64,000 nucleotides of DNA, from contig CAVYCE010000002.1 of assembly GCA_963766995.1 (NCBI GenBank), positions 124,001 through 188,000 on the forward strand, given 5' to 3'. The notes below the pieces were generated by a model. That model saw only the letters and a list, made by a program, of their open reading frames with translations, was not told where the DNA came from and ran no database searches. Positions 60,400-64,000 of this stretch are shown piece after piece (within the stretch, counting starts at the first letter, position 1; each line of letters begins with the position of its first letter). The translations under genes were made by a program, and so were the position numbers. Origin of the DNA: Bog-473 sp963766995. GTDB taxonomy: Bacteria > Actinomycetota > Acidimicrobiia > Acidimicrobiales > RAAP-2.

Positions 60400-61802
60400 T
60401 CGACAACCGGCACCGATGCGACCAGCACTGCTCCCCCCACTCCGCACAGGGCCCAAATCGACACGATCCACCAACCCAATAGAGCGATGAAGATGGTGGT
60501 CCGGTTGACCGACGTGTCCAACCACAGTTCGACGTTGCCCGGACCGAACACGTAGGCGCCACCCAGGACAAGCACTGCGCCAACGAGCGCGCCCCAAGCC
60601 CACAGGTCATTGCCCAGGCCCATACGGTCTCGAACGGGACGAACCAGCAGTACACCGGCGATGCCACAGGCTGCCGCCAATCCGACAATGTGGAGATGGG
60701 GCGTCATGGCATTGAGGGTGCGATGGGCCCGGTCCAGCAGCGACCCTTCACGCGAGCCCAGAAGACTGGGGTCCTTTGGCACATGGAGGGCAAGGGTCAA
60801 TACCGGCCAGGCCACCAGTGCACCCAGCCCGAACGCCGCTCCGGCCATCAATCGAATCCGGTGGCGTTTGTACGTCAGCAAGCGAACCGTCATCACCACC
60901 ACAATGATCATGGCGACGGCGCTGCCTTCGACTTTCGAAAGTCCAGCCACCATCAAGAGCACTACCGCCACGCCCAAATCCGAGCGCGTCGGTGGCAAGA
61001 GCAATCCGAAAACCACCGCTCCCACCGCAGCCAGAGACCACGTGGGGTCGGCATAGCCATTGGTGGCGAAGGAACCCAGCACACCTCCGGCCACGACCAC
61101 GGTCAAGCCCGCCAGCACGATGGCCATGGTGGCGATCACCAGCTGTCGCCGATCGCTCCAGGTGCCGCGCCGGGCTCCACGGCGGGCCGCCTCCACAATC
61201 CCCCAGGTGGCCGCCATCAGCGCACAGGCATTCAGCATGGCCACCAACACCACGGCGACGCGATCGGAGCTATTGCCCGTGATTTCCCATGTCATGGCCA
61301 TGGCTGCACTCACCAGTGGCGGATACCCGGGGTGAGAGACTTCGAGGAACGGGTTCTTGATGGCGGCCAGCGCGAAGGCATGGCCGTGGGTGAGCCAGCG
61401 CGCGTGAAGGAGCCAGATCGCTCGCGTGTCGAAGCCGATATTGGGCACTCGAGCGGTCCGCAAGGTCCACACCACCACGCCGGCCACCACCAATGCACCC
61501 ACGGCCGGCACGGGCTGCATGCCCCGCTTCAAGACCATCCACCAACCGCGAAGGCGTTCCCTTCGCCACAGAAGGAAGGCCAGCGCTCCACCTGTTGCAC
61601 CGCCAGACAGGATCACGAACCACAGCACGAGGCCACCGGCAAGGGCGATAGTGCACGCTCCGGCCACACCGGCCACCACGGCGCCGGCCAGTGGCATTAA
61701 CGGCAACGCCACGAAACGAACCCCTACCAGCAACAGCACAGGCAGGGCGCCGGCGCATCCCAACACGAGGAGGGTCACCAAGCCAGCGGCGACGGTGTTC
61801 AC
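60396..61802 (-). CDS. GT-C-like multi-pass membrane glycosyltransferase candidate
   Basis: A 468-residue protein with about 10-12 hydrophobic helices. After the third helix region comes NIGFDTRAIWLLHARWLTHG, then SHPGYPPLVSAAMAMTWE, an Asp-containing outward loop and a H-P-x-Y-P-P motif as in many GT-C enzymes that use polyprenyl-phosphate sugars. GTG 61802 overlaps the small exported protein's stop (GTGA). Sequence alone does not show the donor or acceptor. Confidence 0.75.
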   Translation of the reverse strand: MNTVAAGLVTLLVLGCAGALPVLLLVGVRFVALPLMPLAGAVVAGVAGACTIALAGGLVLWFVILSGGATGGALAFLLWRRERLRGWWMVLKRGMQPVPAVGALVVAGVVVWTLRTARVPNIGFDTRAIWLLHARWLTHGHAFALAAIKNPFLEVSHPGYPPLVSAAMAMTWEITGNSSDRVAVVLVAMLNACALMAATWGIVEAARRGARRGTWSDRRQLVIATMAIVLAGLTVVVAGGVLGSFATNGYADPTWSLAAVGAVVFGLLLPPTRSDLGVAVVLLMVAGLSKVEGSAVAMIIVVVMTVRLLTYKRHRIRLMAGAAFGLGALVAWPVLTLALHVPKDPSLLGSREGSLLDRAHRTLNAMTPHLHIVGLAAACGIAGVLLVRPVRDRMGLGNDLWAWGALVGAVLVLGGAYVFGPGNVELWLDTSVNRTTIFIALLGWWIVSIWALCGVGGAVLVASVPVVE

Positions 61803-62221
61803 GTGTGACTCTGCAGCCCGCGAGTCATGATCAAACGCCCCGCCGCATTTCGAGTGATCGTGACCAAGACCTGGCCGTCACACGTACCCGACTGTCCGGA
61901 TCGTTGCAGCGTCAGCGCGAGGTTGGAGGCGTGCAGGTTCAGTGACTCGTGGGCCCAACCGCCGATGACCTTGGTCAAGGTCACCCATTCGTTCAGTGTC
62001 GGGTCCGGGAGGTACACCACATTGTGGGGACCGATGAGCGAGTGAGCCTGCGCACTGAGACACTCGAAGTAGGCATCGGAGTGCAGAGCTGACGCCTTGT
62101 ACTTGGAGGACGACAGGCGTGACTCGGCTCGGGCTGCGTGCCACGTCCCGAGCCCTAGCGCGATCAGCGCCACGATGAGAATCGCCGCGCCTCCACATCT
62201 TGTGCGTCTATGGCTCGTCAT
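61799..62221 (-). CDS. Small exported/anchored protein of unknown function
   Basis: A 140-residue protein with a basic start and one hydrophobic helix (AAILIVALIALGLGTW), a likely uncleaved signal anchor, followed by an ~100-residue extracytoplasmic domain. The domain has two cysteines (YFECLSAQA, SGTCDGQV) and the segment SLIGPHNVVYLPDPTLNEW. No family is recognised. It overlaps genes on both sides by four bases and sits between two GT-C-like proteins, so it may be an accessory subunit of that machinery. Confidence 0.7.
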   Translation of the reverse strand: MTSHRRTRCGGAAILIVALIALGLGTWHAARAESRLSSSKYKASALHSDAYFECLSAQAHSLIGPHNVVYLPDPTLNEWVTLTKVIGGWAHESLNLHASNLALTLQRSGQSGTCDGQVLVTITRNAAGRLIMTRGLQSHT

Positions 62222-64000
62222 CGGAGTCTGGAGACGTATTCGATGCAGTTGGAAACGTCGGATGTGGCCCGGTACTTGGGGGTGTAGTCAACGCAGTAGT
62301 TGAAGTACTTCGTGGTCACATTGAGAGGAGCCTGGTGGTCCGTCGATACCCCGTTCCACACCCAGGAGCCGGCCTCAAGCGTGGGCGGACGCCCCAACGC
62401 TGCCGTCATAAAGGCCGCGGCATACACAGGGTTGTGGCCCTGGAGTAGTTGAGGCACTCTCCGCCGCTCGGGAGAGACCACCACTGTGGTGGTCCCCCAC
62501 ACCCGGAGGGCGTGGCGCACAGCGGCCAGCATTTTGTGGGATGGAACGGGCTGCGGCACAGTGACGCTGAAGGCCAGGTGACTCAAAATGTTGAAACCGG
62601 CGCGGGCCGATCCCGCTCGGTTGGCCACACCCTGGGGGCCTCCGCCTCCGACCTGGTTGTAGTGCATAGCGTCGACGGCCTGCCAGGCCATAGCCACCTG
62701 AATCCCCGAGAAGGGCACGGGATAGGACAGCACGACACTGTTGGCCGGCAAGTGCGGCGCCACCTGCGTGTACCAACGAGGCATGCTCACGGGTCGCATG
62801 GTGTACGGCAGTGCCGCGCCAAAGGCAGTGGCCATCGGCAGGAGGGCCAGGAATATCACGCCGAAGGCGGCACCTACCCCCAACACGCGTGCTTCTGCTC
62901 CCTTCACGCGCAACTGGGCCGGAAGGTGGCGGCGCATGTGATCGAGAATGATGGCCAGAATCACGGCCGCGGCCAGGTACCCGATCTCCATGAATCGCTG
63001 CACAATGATGTTCTCGATGAGGGGGATGTGGGCAAAGACTCGCACCGGCTCCCAGGCTCCCTTGCGCTCACCAAGCGAGAAGACCATGCAGAGTCCAAGA
63101 AGGAACCCATAGAACCAGAGCCGGCGGTCCCGGAACCAGATCGCCGTTCCAGCCACCAGTGCGGTCAGGAACCCCCAACCGATGAAGGCCGAAGAGGGGA
63201 AGGCAGAACCCTCGTATCCACCCAGCGTGGTGTACACGTTGGGACCGTGATTCACGCCGGCGCTGACAAAGTTCGAGCCGTCATATCCGCCAAGCGCACC
63301 AATGTTGGGCCAGATCAATCCTGAGAGATGGGCTGGACCATCGAGCGCGAACCACACTGGATAGGCGAGCAGCACACCACCCACCACCATGGCAATGATC
63401 AGGGCCCGCAACGCATGTGGGATGACCTGCCGCAGACGCTGGCGATCGAGCAGGAATCCGGCGCCGGCCAGCACCAACACCGAAATGACCGTCACCATGG
63501 CGATGACCGTCAGGATTTCCGTGCTCATGAAGAACTGGAGGAACAGCAGGATGCCCAGCGCGGCTCCTGCCGCCCGCGCGCTGTGACGTTGGCGCCAGAG
63601 GATTTCGTCCAATGCGGCCAAAATGAGCGGCACCAACATGAGGGCCGCCGTCATCAGGTGAGCGAACTGCAAACTCGTCAGCACGGCCGGGGAGAAACCG
63701 AACAACAACCCACCGATGTAGGCCGCCGGCATCCACTTCACCCACCGTCGAAGCACCAGCAACATGGTGAAGGCACTCAGGGCCGGCGCCAGCGTCGCCG
63801 CCAGGTTCAGCGATGCCACCGGGCCCCAAATCCACGTCACCGGGATAAGCGGGATGCTCAGGCCCAGCACCGAGGTCTGGGATAAGAGGTTGATCCCGCC
63901 CGGATGGAATAACGCCGAGGAATAGAAGGGGTTGTGCCCGTGGGCCACGGCGGTGGCGGGCCATTGGAAGAACCACAGGAAGAGTGCCGGGTCGCCGCAG
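62218..64000 (-). CDS. GT-C-like multi-pass membrane protein, N-terminus beyond window
   Basis: At least 593 residues of a polytopic membrane protein; the frame remains open to the right edge. The visible start reads GDPALFLWFFQWPATAVAHG and NPFYSSALFHPGGINLL, the first extracytoplasmic loop of an actinobacterial GT-C-type family in which such loops carry the catalytic Asp. A GTG at 63948 should not be taken as the start because the conserved loop extends upstream. About ten helices follow, then a C-terminal domain of ~180 residues with paired cysteines near the end (FNYCVDYT, VSNCIEYV). It is the first visible gene of the glycan operon. Confidence 0.78.
   Translation of the reverse strand, partial: CGDPALFLWFFQWPATAVAHGHNPFYSSALFHPGGINLLSQTSVLGLSIPLIPVTWIWGPVASLNLAATLAPALSAFTMLLVLRRWVKWMPAAYIGGLLFGFSPAVLTSLQFAHLMTAALMLVPLILAALDEILWRQRHSARAAGAALGILLFLQFFMSTEILTVIAMVTVISVLVLAGAGFLLDRQRLRQVIPHALRALIIAMVVGGVLLAYPVWFALDGPAHLSGLIWPNIGALGGYDGSNFVSAGVNHGPNVYTTLGGYEGSAFPSSAFIGWGFLTALVAGTAIWFRDRRLWFYGFLLGLCMVFSLGERKGAWEPVRVFAHIPLIENIIVQRFMEIGYLAAAVILAIILDHMRRHLPAQLRVKGAEARVLGVGAAFGVIFLALLPMATAFGAALPYTMRPVSMPRWYTQVAPHLPANSVVLSYPVPFSGIQVAMAWQAVDAMHYNQVGGGGPQGVANRAGSARAGFNILSHLAFSVTVPQPVPSHKMLAAVRHALRVWGTTTVVVSPERRRVPQLLQGHNPVYAAAFMTAALGRPPTLEAGSWVWNGVSTDHQAPLNVTTKYFNYCVDYTPKYRATSDVSNCIEYVSRLR

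Noticed and set aside
60690..61700. Plus-strand open frame opposite the GT-C gene
   Set aside because: Extremely His/Gln-rich translation, typical of the complement of Val/Ala/Leu-rich membrane helices.

Overview
The window looks like chromosomal DNA from a high-GC Gram-positive bacterium (Actinomycetota), most likely a member of or relative of the class Acidimicrobiia. Two well-known actinobacterial gene orders support this. One is HAD phosphatase-tlyA-nadK-recN-pyrG-NUDIX-xerD followed by scpA-scpB-rluB; the other is uvrC-rapZ-yvcK-gap-pgk-tpiA-secG. An AftD-type arabinofuranosyltransferase homologue and secreted proteins with the GYWLVAxDGG repeat, which I associate with Acidimicrobiia, point the same way. 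The placement is inference from gene content; there is no rRNA in the window.

Layout. 1-4002 (minus): scpA-scpB-rluB-aroH-tyrA-aroA, chromosome condensation plus aromatic amino acid synthesis, with aroA running off the left edge. 4063-5046 (plus): trpS, divergent from scpA. 5048-16037 (minus): M50 protease, DksA/TraR-like protein, xerD, NUDIX hydrolase, pyrG, recN, nadK, tlyA, a lysine-tailed coiled-coil protein, a HAD phosphatase, and a membrane-anchored beta-propeller/IPT protein. 16136-19975 (plus): a large double-cyclase/ATPase/TPR signalling protein. 20025-25929 (minus): three exported proteins, one carrying ten ~87-residue tandem repeats. 26396-27182 (plus): a short remnant-like frame and a DUF433/PIN-like toxin-antitoxin pair. 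27441-27524: tRNA-Leu(GAG). 27593-36273 (minus): solute-binding lipoprotein, secG, tpiA, pgk, gap, yvcK, rapZ, uvrC; whiA is missing from its usual place. 36426-39305 (plus): nadA and a secreted Ig/propeller protein. 39315-46050 (minus): a Met-rich membrane protein, uvrA, a SnoaL-like protein and uvrB, the last broken by a one-base frameshift. 46125-50733 (minus): two paralogous cell-wall-binding-repeat-2 proteins. 50865-52303 (minus): coaE and a methyltransferase. 52379-56890 (plus): AftD homologue. 56823-64000 (minus): a tightly coupled cell-surface glycan operon (two GT-C membrane proteins, a small exported protein, an SGNH-like protein, a flippase and a GT4 glycosyltransferase).

The housekeeping blocks are compact, and many neighbours share ATGA or GTGA overlaps. 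Between them sit exported, repeat-rich or sugar-handling genes that probably build or decorate the cell surface. The most unusual items are the composite-site cyclase, the ten-repeat surface protein, tlyA with no standard start codon for its S4 domain, the uvrB frameshift, the missing whiA, the Met/His-rich membrane protein, and the chain of four 4-base overlaps in the glycan operon.
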